Assembly: GCF_000002075.1 (NCBI RefSeq)
Contig: NW_004797569.1
Span: 469,243 to 533,242 of the forward strand
Length of the DNA stretch: 64,000 nucleotides
DNA from: Aplysia californica
Lineage: Eukaryota > Mollusca > Gastropoda > Aplysiida > Aplysiidae
Reading direction: 5' to 3'
The notes beneath the pieces were generated by a model that had not been told where the DNA came from, did not search any database, and was given only the letters and a program-made list of their open reading frames with translations. The position numbers and the translations under genes are program-made. Shown here in pieces: positions 11,355 to 19,450 of this stretch (its first letter is position 1; each line of letters opens with the position of its first letter).

Positions 11355-14300
11355 TTTGTATCTTACGCATTCATGATTGGACTTTTGTTGTTCCACTAAT
11401 ACTCTCCAGACTCTGGTGTTGAGCGGTACAGATGGGTCCACGCTCTGGACTTTTGAGGGCAGCAGCTACTCTTATTCCTCCGATCTTTCTCTCCGTACAT
11501 CGGTGGAAAACCTGGATGCTTTCATAGTAAAAGTTGTCGGTCGAAATGCCTCGGACAAAAGCTGGCAAGTGGAAACGGATTTGAATTATAAGGCAAGTTG
11601 TGAATGCTGTTCCTTTTTTTGGTGAGAAACTATTAACCATTTACTAAAAGGGAGACGGATAAAAATATGCGTACTTGTCATAACGATGAACTGTTACTTT
11701 TTTTTTTTTATACGTGCATGCCCGACGGTGAGACTGAAGAAATAGTGTGTGAAAGAAAGAGACAGAGAGACAGGGAGAGACAGAGAGAGACAGGGAGAGA
11801 CAGAGGGAGAGAGGCAGAGAGAAAGAAAATATTTTTCTATTTATAAAGAACGAATGTTTTATTCTGTCTGTAGCTATCAAGCTTCTGTTTTATTGTGACC
11901 GTTAATGATTTTTTATTGCATTCTACATTTTTTAGTGAACACATTGCCAGGCTCACTGCGTGACTAATTTTCTCATTGAAATTATTTATACATATTTACA
12001 TGTAGACATAATATTATGTTTTACGTACACGCATGTCCATAAATGTTTAAAATGCGATCTATGTTTATGAACGTAAAGCGCATTGAACATTTTTTAGAAA
12101 GTGGAAATGTGCAACATAAATGCTCTTTATTATCATAAAAGTTAGATGATGTATCTTTTTGTCAACAATGAGGAAATTAAGAAGGTAAATATTAATGAGA
12201 CAAAATTGTAGGCTTTGCAAGTTCATCCATTCTGCCCTATTAAAAGTGAACGTCTGTCGATTTACCTTTGCACTGAACGTACTTGTTTAAAGAAAAGGAT
12301 ACCTCAGGCTGTTCCGAGTCCTACATCTCATTAAGTAAAGTTCTCAGAAATGCAGACAGTATTGAATCCTGTAAAAAGTGAGGTCTTTGCTGTGAAGCTA
12401 CAGCTGTAATTTGCTCATGTTTTGAAGCTAACATTTTGAAAGATCCTTTTCTTTTTGATTAATAATGCTTTTGTTTTCTTTCAGAGAAGGCATCTTGCTC
12501 CTGAGAAAACTGTCAATGAGGATTTACATGCCAATTTTACTGATGAGGAATTTCAACTTATGTGTAGGTTTCTTTGACACATCGGTACCCTGCATTTACA
12601 AAGTTCTATCTGCTAAGTACCAAGTTTTTAGAAATTTGTCTTTAAAAGTTTGAAGTTTCACAACATGCTAAGCTTTTTCGAATGCAATTCTTTGAATATC
12701 TTGATATCGACTCCGAATAATCTTACGATTTTGGTAGAGCAGATACAACATTTGGTTTCTGACCTCATGGTCTCAGTAACTGAAAACAGCCAAAAATGTC
12801 AGATAGAACCTTGTAATTCTGAGGTAGTGACATGCTAAAAATACTATTTCTTTGTTCGTATAACTGTACTTTTCTTTCCATTTGAGACCATCAATTCAAA
12901 TAATTGTATCATCTCCTTTCTGTGCAATGTGTTTGTTGTTCATCATTGAGCACATAGTAGACCTGCACTGTTGTTTGTCAGGCGTGCTACTGACTGAAGT
13001 ATCTTTAGGCCATACCCAAAGGGCGGACATTAACCATGTTCTTATGCAGAGTAGAATTGTAATTGTAAATGAGCTGAATCATCAATGTCATGCTCATAAC
13101 TGTGCCTGAACTGCCACAGGGAGCGGCTGCTTTTTCTTTCCTAATCCTTACTATCGTCATTTTCCTCTACTTCTTTTGTATGTTTGTCACACTCTTGTGA
13201 CCCGCTATTTCCTTGGTGCCTTGATAGTCAAAACAGACTTTTGTGCTGTTGAAGCTAGAGAGGTGAGCAGAGTAAGCCTGATTCCCTGTAAGGACTTTTC
13301 TGTTGACATCCATGTCTTGGCGCTCATATGACCTTATACAGTTGCGAGCACCGTAAAACCTCTACTAAAACAAACAAGGCTGGTGACTCGTGAGGTTGGG
13401 AGAAGTTGTGCTGTGATTTGGTTGTTACGGTGGCCTAGTGGTTAGGCTCTCGGACTCGCAACCGTAAGGTCGTGGGTTCGAATCCCATCAGGGGCCTGAC
13501 GTTGTGTCTTTGGGAAAGGCACTTTGCACAAATTTTCCTCACTTCACCCAGGTGGAAATAGGTACCCGGCTATAGACAGTGAAAGATCTTGTCAGTTTGA
13601 TAGTGTTTGAGCGCGTGAAATCCGCAGCTTGCACTGTATGCTTCCTCGGAAGCTGAGAATGTTTCTGAGTGTTCTCAGAGGGTCTGCTGGGGTAATAATG
13701 GTTGTAAAGCGCATAGAGCATGCTCTTGAGCATGGATATGCGCTATATAAATGCAATTATTATTATTGTTACTACTTGAAGAGTTGGGAAAAAACGGGCA
13801 TTGTCACAAACTGAAACAGTCAATTTTGAACGCTTGTTGACTCATAACCGTATTTCTGTTCAACTGTTGGTTGATTGTTGTGTTTGATTTTCCATTCAGT
13901 AAAGAAAACAACAAACCACCAGTCCAAAAAATGGGATATTATCGGTCCACAAGCTCTTAAAATTGACACTTTCACTATATCCAGTATGTGACTATGCCCG
14001 TTTGTCCCCGTGCTCTTCACTTCTTTTCAGTGTTTGTATTTTGTGAGTCTGTACCTAGTGAAATGTGGCTGTTGTCTCACTGACTTTGTGTAGATCACAA
14101 CTAAGCTAACTTAGTATTTTCAGACTGCTGATTTTGTTGTGAATAGAGTTTAGGGAAATTCATAATTCATTATTTTACTTGTGTTGTAACGTAGCATCAT
14201 TATTTGTTCTATGAGAAAGATCCGTCTTGAAGGTTACGTGGAATGTGATGTTATTATTGCAAGCTACCAGTGGTGGTTTGTAGGAGTCATTTCATATTTT

Positions 14301-16929
14301 GGGTCTATCTTTCAATGTGCCCATATTGTCTGAACTGAATAGCTTGAAACTTGTGAAATCATATAGAGGTTGAATGCCCCTTGCAACCGATGTTGTAATG
14401 TTATTTAAGAGGTGGGACCTTTGAATCTGAGGCCCATCTCTGGTAAGACTGTTGCAGAATTACTTCGGTAAACAAATATGACATGAAGTCCACTTGATAT
14501 CGTAAGTACAACTAATGTATCGAATGATATTCTTTTTATGACTTTATATCTTAATGCACAGAGTTCTAATATGTTAAACTTTTTCATAAATTTGCCAGGC
14601 TCTCAAGTTGAGCAGGATATGCAATCAAAACACCCTAGCTGTGATCGAGATTTATCAGCCGTCAGGCAAGAAGTCTTGCTTTTTGATCGGCTGACGTCAA
14701 CAACTCCTCTGAGAATATTGGAAGAAAAGCCGCTCCGACATCACTATCGTAAGTATAGTTAGTTGTGTCGAACCGTTACCAACAGCCAATCAGACGTACA
14801 AAGGTTTTGTAATTAAATTCCTGCATGTGGTTGAATGATATATCTGATGTTATTTGTACATTTGTCAGCTTTACTTTTCCTTTCATATTGAATATAATAA
14901 GAGTAATATATATTAAACATTTTTTTTGTATACTTGCATGTGTTTTTACGGTCCTGCACAGCCAAGAAAAATTTCCCTCTGGGACTTTAAAATCTTATTT
15001 TATCTTATCTTAAATGATCACATCCCGCTTGTTGGTGGTTGGCGGGTGCTCTGGTGTGATTTGCTTCTTCTTTCCTGTCAAACATCTGTCATTGTCTCTC
15101 TTCCTTCTTTTTTGTGTTTGTTACTCTCTTGTAACACCTCTAATCTTTAGCACTTATTTGACTTTATTGTGTTGCAAGTGCCGTAAAACACTTATTAAAA
15201 CTAAATATCCCGCTTCCCCCCTTGCGTTTTCAAAACATTATATATTGACACTACCCATGACATCCACCTGCCTAAGACAGCCATTTTTTCTTCGAAAACA
15301 GGTTACCGTCTCTAACCATTTAGACTCGATTTTGTTGTAAGGCTGAATGAAAAATAAATTGCGGAAAGTGTTCATGGAATAATGAGATGTAATGTTACAT
15401 GGTTAAGCGCATAGAGCATTGCATAAGTGGATATGCGCTGTATAAATGCAATCCATTATTATTATTATTATTAAGCTGTCATTAGAATTAGATGAGATGT
15501 GGATTGAAAGAAATGAGGTGAGCTGTTGAGAGAGGGAGTTTGATCAATTGAGATGACATGTGGGGGTTGTGTAATGTGATGTGATGATATGTGTTCGGAT
15601 GTTATGAGATGTGATATTAAGTGAAGTGATGAGATGAAATGAAATGAGAAGTAATGTGATGATATAAGGAGGTGTGTTATTGGTTAGGGTAAAAAGGGTA
15701 TGATGAAATTAAATTTAAGGTGAATTAATGTGCTCAGAATTGATAGGATATATTATAGGATGTTTTTAAAAAAATGTATATTAGATTCTTTAAGAGAGTT
15801 TGACCATTTGAAATAGATCAATAGCTCAAAGTTCCAAGAAATAGTGCTGATTTTAGTTTATTTTCCTGGAATTATAAATGAGTCATCCTGTGCTTTGTTC
15901 TCTTAGAATTGCCCCACAAGCCAGGGAGCCGCCATTGTCACCCCCTGTCGGAGCGATACAAGGACAAAGTGAGCTTATGTTCCGTGCTGATACCTTCCAG
16001 CTACACAGGTGTGTAAAGAATGAGTGAATGAATGAATGAACGAATAAAGTTTCTTTGGTTCGTGATATTTGAATAAAATATTATGGTTTCTACTTGAGTA
16101 CCGCCTGTCCTTTTCCATCCTTCCTCATTTCTTTTCTCACCCTGGATCAGGATATAGGCCACGAACAAACACATTTCACTTTTCCCAATCCTGGGCTATC
16201 TGCTTGGTGTTACTCCATGTCTTCCCACTTTTCTGTACATCAATTTCAGTGACTCTTCTTCAGGTTCCACGTGGTCTTCCCCTTGATCTTTTACGTTGTG
16301 GGTTCCAATCCGACACTTTCTTTGCCCCAGCAAAATTCGCAATTTATCCCGACCATAAATCGAAGAAACTGTCTATGTTCATCATTAAGAGCACTTTTGA
16401 ATGTGGCATATAGATACCTGAAAGAAAGGGACTCTACTCTTGTAGGAACATAGATCAAATACATGCAGTGAGTTGCATTGTTAGCTGGAGTTGCATCTGT
16501 TTACTGCCCTTCAGTTATAGCAGGGGGAAAAAATATCCTCCCAGTTGTTTTTTCTGCTTGTGAAAAACATGTTTTTTTATGTACAGATTAATACGAAAAG
16601 CATGTAAAATTTCAAAATCTACTTTCCTCTACCTGGATGAATTGTACTTAACAGCTTTCACTGAAAAATTAATTCCATCTTTTAAGACAACAAACATTCC
16701 TTGTTCCCTCAAATAAAAACTTCAGTCAGAAGTAGAAGACCTAGCCTTCTGATCTGTAACAAAGAAAGATATAGAAGGTCATTTTTACCATCATCCATCA
16801 AAAGTATTCCGTCTTAACCATCTTGTTATAAGTATTCATATGACCTTAGAGCATGCATCAGAATAACATTGAGTATGTATCTAGCTTAAGATTATTATTG
16901 TTTATATTGCTGTTCATTTATATTATGCA

Positions 16930-17020
<91 letters not shown>

Positions 17021-17483
17021 CACTGTGCCAGGATCTGGACAATAAAGCTGTATCTTATCTTAACAGTGTTACAAGTGTTCTACAATCAAATTAAACTTTT
17101 CCATGCTCTGTGGACTTGTATTATAATCAAAAAGCAAACTTTCACTATAGTTTGTCCTTTTTTTCACAGGTGCTGTTGGTGATGTGGATGGCGATGGTCT
17201 TTTGGACTACACCCACATCAGCCAGATGACGGGGTTTCTGCAGAGTGACACGTTTGACATCACCAGCTCCGTCTCCCAGGTGATAGTGTCCAGACACAGC
17301 CTCAGAACTGCCGTAGCCGAGGGAGAGCTTGTGTCTCTCAACATCAGTCAGGCTAGTCCGGAATCCGTCGTTTCTGATCCACTGCAACATTTTCAGTCTC
17401 TGAGATTCTTGCCAACTTTTTCACAAGTGTGGACGGAATATCTCGGATCCAAAGGAAATGATTGGTATTATTTTCCTCCCTAG
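1348..17483 (+). CDS. FAM234B: FAM234B-like FG-GAP membrane protein (whole gene, 14 coding exons)
   Basis: Coding exons: 1348-1548, 2309-2480, 3176-3319, 4079-4270, 6983-7143, 7603-7780, 8985-9117, 9584-9748, 10585-10678, 11410-11592, 12485-12563, 14599-14748, 15907-16008 and 17170-17483. Joined they give 2268 nt, 755 residues plus TAG, with every junction in frame. Residues 1-73 are an acidic cytosolic tail. One membrane segment at about 74-96 (VLMVIILGALAAVLF) fits a type II orientation. Asp-rich FG-GAP/VCBS-like motifs follow at about 134 (DVNGDGADD), 211, 268 (DVDLDGTLD), 408 and 656 (DVDGDGLLD). The segments GAIYILFG, SGRSGTPIG and PGFYNDDSVVDFL recall vertebrate FAM234B from memory. Molecular function is not established for the family. 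It is longer than vertebrate FAM234A/B (roughly 550-620 residues). An acceptor just before the ATG implies a 5' UTR exon outside the window. FAM234A versus B is not certain. Confidence 0.88.
1568..1669. repeat. TG microsatellite
   Basis: A long TG run with a short CTCTCTC interruption and CG-containing TGCG units, in intron 1 of the FAM234 gene. Confidence 0.97.
1938..2010 (+). repeat. Retroposon 3' tail fragment
   Basis: Reads CACAGGGAGAAATTTGTCTTGAGATAAATAAA. This resembles the TTTCCCTCTGGGA-type 3' tails at 14925-15012 and, reversed, at 7818-7915. It is a small fragment with no head. Confidence 0.4.
2096..2278 (+). repeat. SINE family A (short form)
   Basis: One of ten similar ~170-195 bp copies. 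It starts GGGTGGTTGGCGGGTGCTCT, carries the stem TGTTACTCTTTTGTAACA in its middle, and ends TGCAAGTGCTGTAAAACACT then ACTAAAACTAAA. I do not recognise a tRNA head. Confidence 0.8.
2309..2480 (+). CDS. FAM234B: FAM234B-like coding exon 2 (membrane segment)
   Basis: Residues 68-125, including the Arg-Arg stop-transfer flank and the single hydrophobic helix (VLVTVLMVIILGALAAVLF). Acceptor TATCTGCAG. Donor GTTAGT, a weaker but consistent site. Confidence 0.88.
3176..3319 (+). CDS. FAM234B: FAM234B-like coding exon 3
   Basis: Starts WTESNIRQMDVNGDGADDIL, the first FG-GAP-like Asp motif. Acceptor TGATTCAG, donor GTATAA. Confidence 0.88.
3434..3705 (-). repeat. tRNA-headed SINE-like element
   Basis: Read on the minus strand, the head at the high-coordinate end contains GGTTCGAACCT, a Pol III B-box, within GTCCAGGTTCGAACCTCAG. 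The body holds poly-G and poly-T runs. The A box is unclear, and no second copy is obvious in the window. Confidence 0.45.
4079..4270 (+). CDS. FAM234B: FAM234B-like coding exon 4
   Basis: Contains LRGYDGKELWRT and the Asp motif DIDVNGDEANDC. Acceptor TTCTTAAG, donor GTGAGA. The donor sits directly before the intron 4 minisatellite. Confidence 0.88.
4290..5907. repeat. 1.6-kb minisatellite, ~16-bp unit
   Basis: About 100 tandem units of the type AAGAAGTATAACTGTA, with variants GTATGACTGTAAAGAA, GACTGGAAAG and a rare GTATTTCTGTAAAG. Variant order is itself repeated: the GTATTTC variant recurs near 4581, 5090 and 5256, so higher-order blocks have been copied. It lies in intron 4 of FAM234. It is open on the minus strand for over 540 codons in two frames only because the unit lacks stops there. 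Confidence 0.95.
5908..6390. repeat. Degenerate ~80-bp tandem units flanking the minisatellite
   Basis: Phrases such as ACTTCAATTGGGAAGAGTAT, AACTGTAAACATTTCGACAG and ATCTGTTTACACTTC recur four to six times with strong divergence. A similar phrase (AACTGGGAAGAGTATAACTG) occurs at 4290-4316. These older units look like the source from which the 16-bp unit expanded. Confidence 0.7.
6657..6806. mobile_element. TTAA-flanked MITE with CACTTT ends (copy 1)
   Basis: 150 bp bounded by TTAA at 6653-6656 and 6807-6810. The ends are CACTTTGTTCCC and, inverted, CACTTTCCACCC. It is more GC-rich than the intron around it. The layout fits a piggyBac-type non-autonomous element. It shares the CACTTT terminus with 26170-26330. 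Confidence 0.6.
6983..7143 (+). CDS. FAM234B: FAM234B-like coding exon 5
   Basis: Begins GKLLWVIDPD and contains IPDVDLDGTLDIVLSHGG, the third Asp motif. Acceptor CTCCTTTTAG, donor GTGAGG. Confidence 0.9.
7263..7388. repeat. TTGG-type simple repeat
   Basis: Imperfect TTGG/TTGTTTGGTCGG units in intron 5. Confidence 0.85.
7603..7780 (+). CDS. FAM234B: FAM234B-like coding exon 6
   Basis: Encodes AAGRLIILSGRSGTPIG and ADTGAIYILFGSGG, the best FAM234B-like segment. Acceptor TTCCTATAG, donor GTACCG. Confidence 0.9.
7818..7915 (-). repeat. Retroposon 3' tail, reversed
   Basis: On the minus strand it reads CAGCCAAGAAAAATTTCCCT, then CTGGGACAATAAAATTTTGT and TTATC repeats. A plus-strand counterpart lies at 14925-15012. 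Confidence 0.6.
8203..8226. repeat. Poly-C run
   Basis: Homopolymer of more than 20 C in intron 6; its length is likely uncertain. Confidence 0.9.
8390..8605 (+). repeat. Dispersed repeat family F, copy 1
   Basis: Resembles 60350-60527 over about 190 bp. Shared phrases include ATTTTGATAGTT, AATGAATGAACT, GTAAAGGAATGTGCCC and TTGCCGGAGATAA. I see no terminal repeats and cannot assign a class. Confidence 0.65.
8985..9117 (+). CDS. FAM234B: FAM234B-like coding exon 7
   Basis: Encodes NLMAISVPDLYKIVSGG and WLKDVDERGISVLY. Acceptor TCATTAG, donor AG|GTGAGG. Confidence 0.88.
9152..9296 (+). repeat. SINE family B, 3' part
   Basis: Carries the 3' domain GTAAAGCGCATAGAGCTTGC and ATGCGCTATACAAATGC. 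The tRNA-like head is missing. Confidence 0.75.
9584..9748 (+). CDS. FAM234B: FAM234B-like coding exon 8
   Basis: Encodes VPPVLVDVNNDEQPDILVTT, the fourth Asp motif, and TTTWAVHFTGMETY. Acceptor TTATTTCAG, donor AG|GTAAGT. MITE family C begins about 22 nt after the donor. Confidence 0.9.
9771..10200 (+). mobile_element. MITE family C, copy 2
   Basis: The left end TATGTGTCACGACGCGGTGG is intact. The right TIR (GAGCGCCTGATTTCAG) decays after about 15 bp. It is in intron 8, almost touching the exon 8 donor. Confidence 0.75.
10476..10535. repeat. ATC microsatellite
   Basis: Pure CAT/ATC triplets in intron 8, about 50 nt upstream of the exon 9 acceptor. Confidence 0.95.
10585..10678 (+). CDS. 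FAM234B: FAM234B-like coding exon 9
   Basis: Encodes SPSPGFYNDDSVVDFLVHF, close to the PTPGYFTDDQTLDFL segment I recall in vertebrate FAM234B. Acceptor CTGTCCAG, donor GTACAC. Confidence 0.88.
10692..10918. repeat. AAT/GATAAT simple repeat
   Basis: Imperfect AATGATAATAATAATAAT array in intron 9; encodes only Ile/Asn-rich spurious frames. Confidence 0.93.
11276..11356 (+). repeat. SINE family B 3' fragment (diverged)
   Basis: Reads ATATGCGCATTGAGC ... CGTGCTATATAAATG then ATT repeats. This is the terminal part of the family B 3' domain, strongly diverged. Confidence 0.5.
11410..11592 (+). CDS. FAM234B: FAM234B-like coding exon 10 (GC donor)
   Basis: Encodes TLVLSGTDGSTLWTFEG onward. Acceptor CTCTCCAG. 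The donor is AAG|GCAAGT, a consensus GC-AG splice site. No GT nearby keeps the frame into exon 11. Confidence 0.85.
12485..12563 (+). CDS. FAM234B: FAM234B-like coding exon 11
   Basis: Short exon encoding RRHLAPEKTVNEDLHANF and TDEEFQLM. Acceptor TTCTTTCAG, donor GTAGGT after one base of the next codon. Confidence 0.78.
13000..13380 (+). repeat. SINE family A (long form), copy 1
   Basis: About 380 bp, collinear with 39615-40015. Both start near TACTGACTGAAGTRTCTTTA and contain GAGAGGTGAGCAGAGTAAG. The 3' end TCATATGACCTTATACAGTT then GCGAGCACCGTAAAACCTCT is the same tail as the short form. Confidence 0.75.
13425..13769 (+). repeat. SINE family B, full-length tRNA-headed copy
   Basis: The head has A-box-like TGGCCTAGTGGTTAGGC and B-box GGTTCGAATCC. 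The central phrase is GACGTTGTGTCTTTGGGAAA. The 3' domain is GTAAAGCGCATAGAGC ... ATGCGCTATATAAATGC, ending in ATT repeats. It matches 41597 and, reversed, 62798-63147. Confidence 0.9.
13795..14000. mobile_element. MITE family I, copy 1
   Basis: 206 bp with ~19-bp inverted ends: CGGGCATTGTCACAAACTG on the left, CAGTATGTGACTATGCCCG on the right. A second copy at about 42633-43142 has been split by a LINE fragment. Confidence 0.75.
14599..14748 (+). CDS. FAM234B: FAM234B-like coding exon 12
   Basis: Encodes SQVEQDMQSKHPSCDRDL and QEVLLFDRLTSTTPL. Acceptor TTTGCCAG, donor GTAAGT. Confidence 0.82.
14925..15012 (+). repeat. Retroposon 3' tail
   Basis: Reads CAGCCAAGAAAAATTTCCCT, then CTGGGACTTTAAAATC and TTATCTTATC. 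Reverse counterpart at 7818-7915. A family A SINE follows directly. Confidence 0.6.
15032..15206 (+). repeat. SINE family A (short form)
   Basis: Starts GGTGGTTGGCGGGTGCTCTG. Contains TGTTACTCTCTTGTAACA and ends AAACACTTATTAAAACTAAA. Confidence 0.8.
15402..15474 (+). repeat. SINE family B 3' fragment
   Basis: AAGCGCATAGAGC ... ATGCGCTGTATAAATGC followed by ATT repeats. Confidence 0.7.
15907..16008 (+). CDS. FAM234B: FAM234B-like coding exon 13
   Basis: Encodes LPHKPGSRHCHPLSERYK and DKVSLCSVLIPSSYT. Acceptor TTCTCTTAG, donor GTGTGT. Confidence 0.8.
16130..16325 (-). repeat. LINE 3'-end fragment (reverse)
   Basis: On the minus strand it reads through TGGAACCCACAA-like and GGGGAAGACCACGTGGAACC-like phrases. 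The same phrases occur in the plus-strand copies at 24740 and 42772. These correspond to the WNPQG...RGRP.ETWRR segment near the C terminus of many non-LTR reverse transcriptases. Confidence 0.6.
16931..17018. repeat. Composite TG/GA microsatellite
   Basis: A TG run passing directly into a GA run, in intron 13; the same arrangement occurs at 29570-29760. Confidence 0.96.
17170..17483 (+). CDS. FAM234B: FAM234B-like coding exon 14 (C terminus)
   Basis: Begins AVGDVDGDGLLDYTHISQM, the last Asp motif, and runs to WYYFPP and TAG. Acceptor TTTTTTCACAG. Confidence 0.9.
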
Positions 17484-18988
17484 TTGACCGTAATGTTCTG
17501 TTGCTTTGAATGGGAATTTGTTTTGTCTGTCGTCTGCACTGATTGTGTTCATGGATATCTTTGTATAACTCCAGCCTTTCTTTTTAACACTGATGTTGGA
17601 GGCCCTTAATACAAAGAATGCTTTAATACAAGTCTGGTCTAACATGTAATTTAATCAAACCACGAGAGGTTGGATCACTTGAGAAAATCACCAACTCAAT
17701 TTGTATTTAAGCTTGAACACAAGACATTTAGATCCACTTTAATTTTTTTGTGTTGAGGTTTTTGTACATCTTTTTGGTGATTTTCTTTTGTGGTGTGATG
17801 TTAATGAAGTTTTGGATGTCTGGAATGCAATTTAAAAAACAACAACTTTGAAAGTCTGAAATTTGTTAACCTGTTTTTTATGTCTGAGAGTTAATGGTCT
17901 ACTAATGCATTATGGAGGTGATTTCATATTGTCTTTTAAGAGTTCAAAACTTTTTAGATCCACGTTTGAATAAATCTTCCACACATATTATCACTTCTTT
18001 GGTTGTTCAGGAGCTGGGAGCTATGGTTTAAACTACTATCTCCAATCACAAGCTTGCGGCAATGATGTTTTTCAAGAAAAAACGGGAAAAGAATCTATAC
18101 AGACCGCTGGAACCACTTTGTCCATTCAGCTTGTAGCTTTATAGAGAGTAGACATGTACTCTATCAGTACCTAAGTATTTGCACCTCTCTTATGATTTCC
18201 ATCTATTTTTTAAATAGAAATAGCAATTCATTTTGCAGTGTTTTACTATCTGCTTTTCAATGATTTTAGAAACTTTTCATTTTTTACACTGTTCTTTTTC
18301 AGTTAAGAGGACTGCTCTTACCATAGCCAGTCCTTTTGTTGCTTGTAATTCAATGGCTGGATGCAAGTCTCTAACAAATGTCGAATTGCTTCATGGTGTT
18401 TGTCGGAATCTAGCATCCAGCTGTTCGATTTGGGGTTATCTCTAATATTGTATACATTCAACTCTATTTTTTAACTTTTAAATGACAAAAGTCTTTGTTC
18501 TCGTTATGAAAGGATGCCTGTTGTGGGTAATAAATCGAGCCAAATCTACTTTCTGATGTCTTTTTTTAAAGTGAAGGACTGATGTGTCATCCTTCTTCTT
18601 GGAAGTTGTTCAGGTGTTTTTTTATCAAGAACCGAACCATATCTGGGATGGTGGGAGAAAAACTTCCTTTTTTTCCCCTCTGTAAAAACCGGTAGCCTAC
18701 CCCCTTTCTATCTGAAAGAACAGATTGATTGCTTTTAGATAGTGATGAGTTGTGAAAATGAGAAAGTACAATGTAACTCTCATGTATGTACCGCCTCCCT
18801 GATATAAACCAACATTCCCATAATTGCTTTATGTGTGTGTGTGATTGTGGGTTTTAAAAATATCTGGTTAAATATGATATGTTAAATTATTCTTTTTTTG
18901 GTTTTGAGAGGAAGTGAAAAAGGTAACTAAAAGAAAATGACTCTGTCTTTCGGGAAGTTTTATGAAATTTTGATGGATGAGAGATGTA
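17484..18988 (+). other. FAM234 3' UTR / downstream, non-coding
   Basis: AT-rich with no convincing reading frame. AATAAA-type signals occur near 17969 and 18525. The first is the nearest to the stop and could end the transcript, but the sequence does not decide it. Confidence 0.5.
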
Positions 18989-19146
18989 CAGTATAACACG
19001 GATAGGTCGAACACAGAAGACTTGAAATCATGCATCCGTCGAACTGTGCCAACTGTCCTGGTTTTTTTTTCTTGTCTATCTTTGTAAGATATCCCTCAAA
19101 CTACCGAGGCCAGTCCCGACGGATTCGAGCTATCCGTGTTATACTG
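18989..19146. mobile_element. MITE family K (Tc1/mariner-like), copy 1
   Basis: 158 bp with inverted ends CAGTATAACACGGATAGG and GAGCTATCCGTGTTATACTG, preceded by TA. A copy of exactly the same length lies at 50306-50463. Confidence 0.8.
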
Positions 19147-19269
19147 TGTTGAGAAAAGCTTTTTGGTACAACTGTACTTCGAGTTACAAGTGAATGATGT
19201 CCTCCCAAATGTTGTGTCAGTATTAGTATGAGGACATCCTTACTGAAAACTTGATCAGAAGATGGCCTG

Positions 19270-19450
19270 TGGGTGGTTGGTGGTTGCTCCGGTGTGGTTT
19301 GCTTCTTCTTTCCTATCAAACATCCAATATCTCTATCTCTCCCCCTTCTTTTTTGTGTTTGTTACTCCCTTGTAACACCTCCAATCTTCGGCAGTTATAT
19401 GACCTAATTGTGTTGCTAGTGCCGTAAAACTCTTACGAAATAAAAAAAAG
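19270..19450 (+). repeat. SINE family A (short form)
   Basis: Starts GGGTGGTTGGTGGTTGCTCC, contains TGTTACTCCCTTGTAACA and ends GCCGTAAAACTCTTACGAAA. Confidence 0.8.

Noticed and set aside
13425-13500. Possible tRNA gene
   Set aside because: A and B boxes are present, but the sequence continues into a repeated SINE body with the same 3' domain elsewhere, so it is a SINE head.
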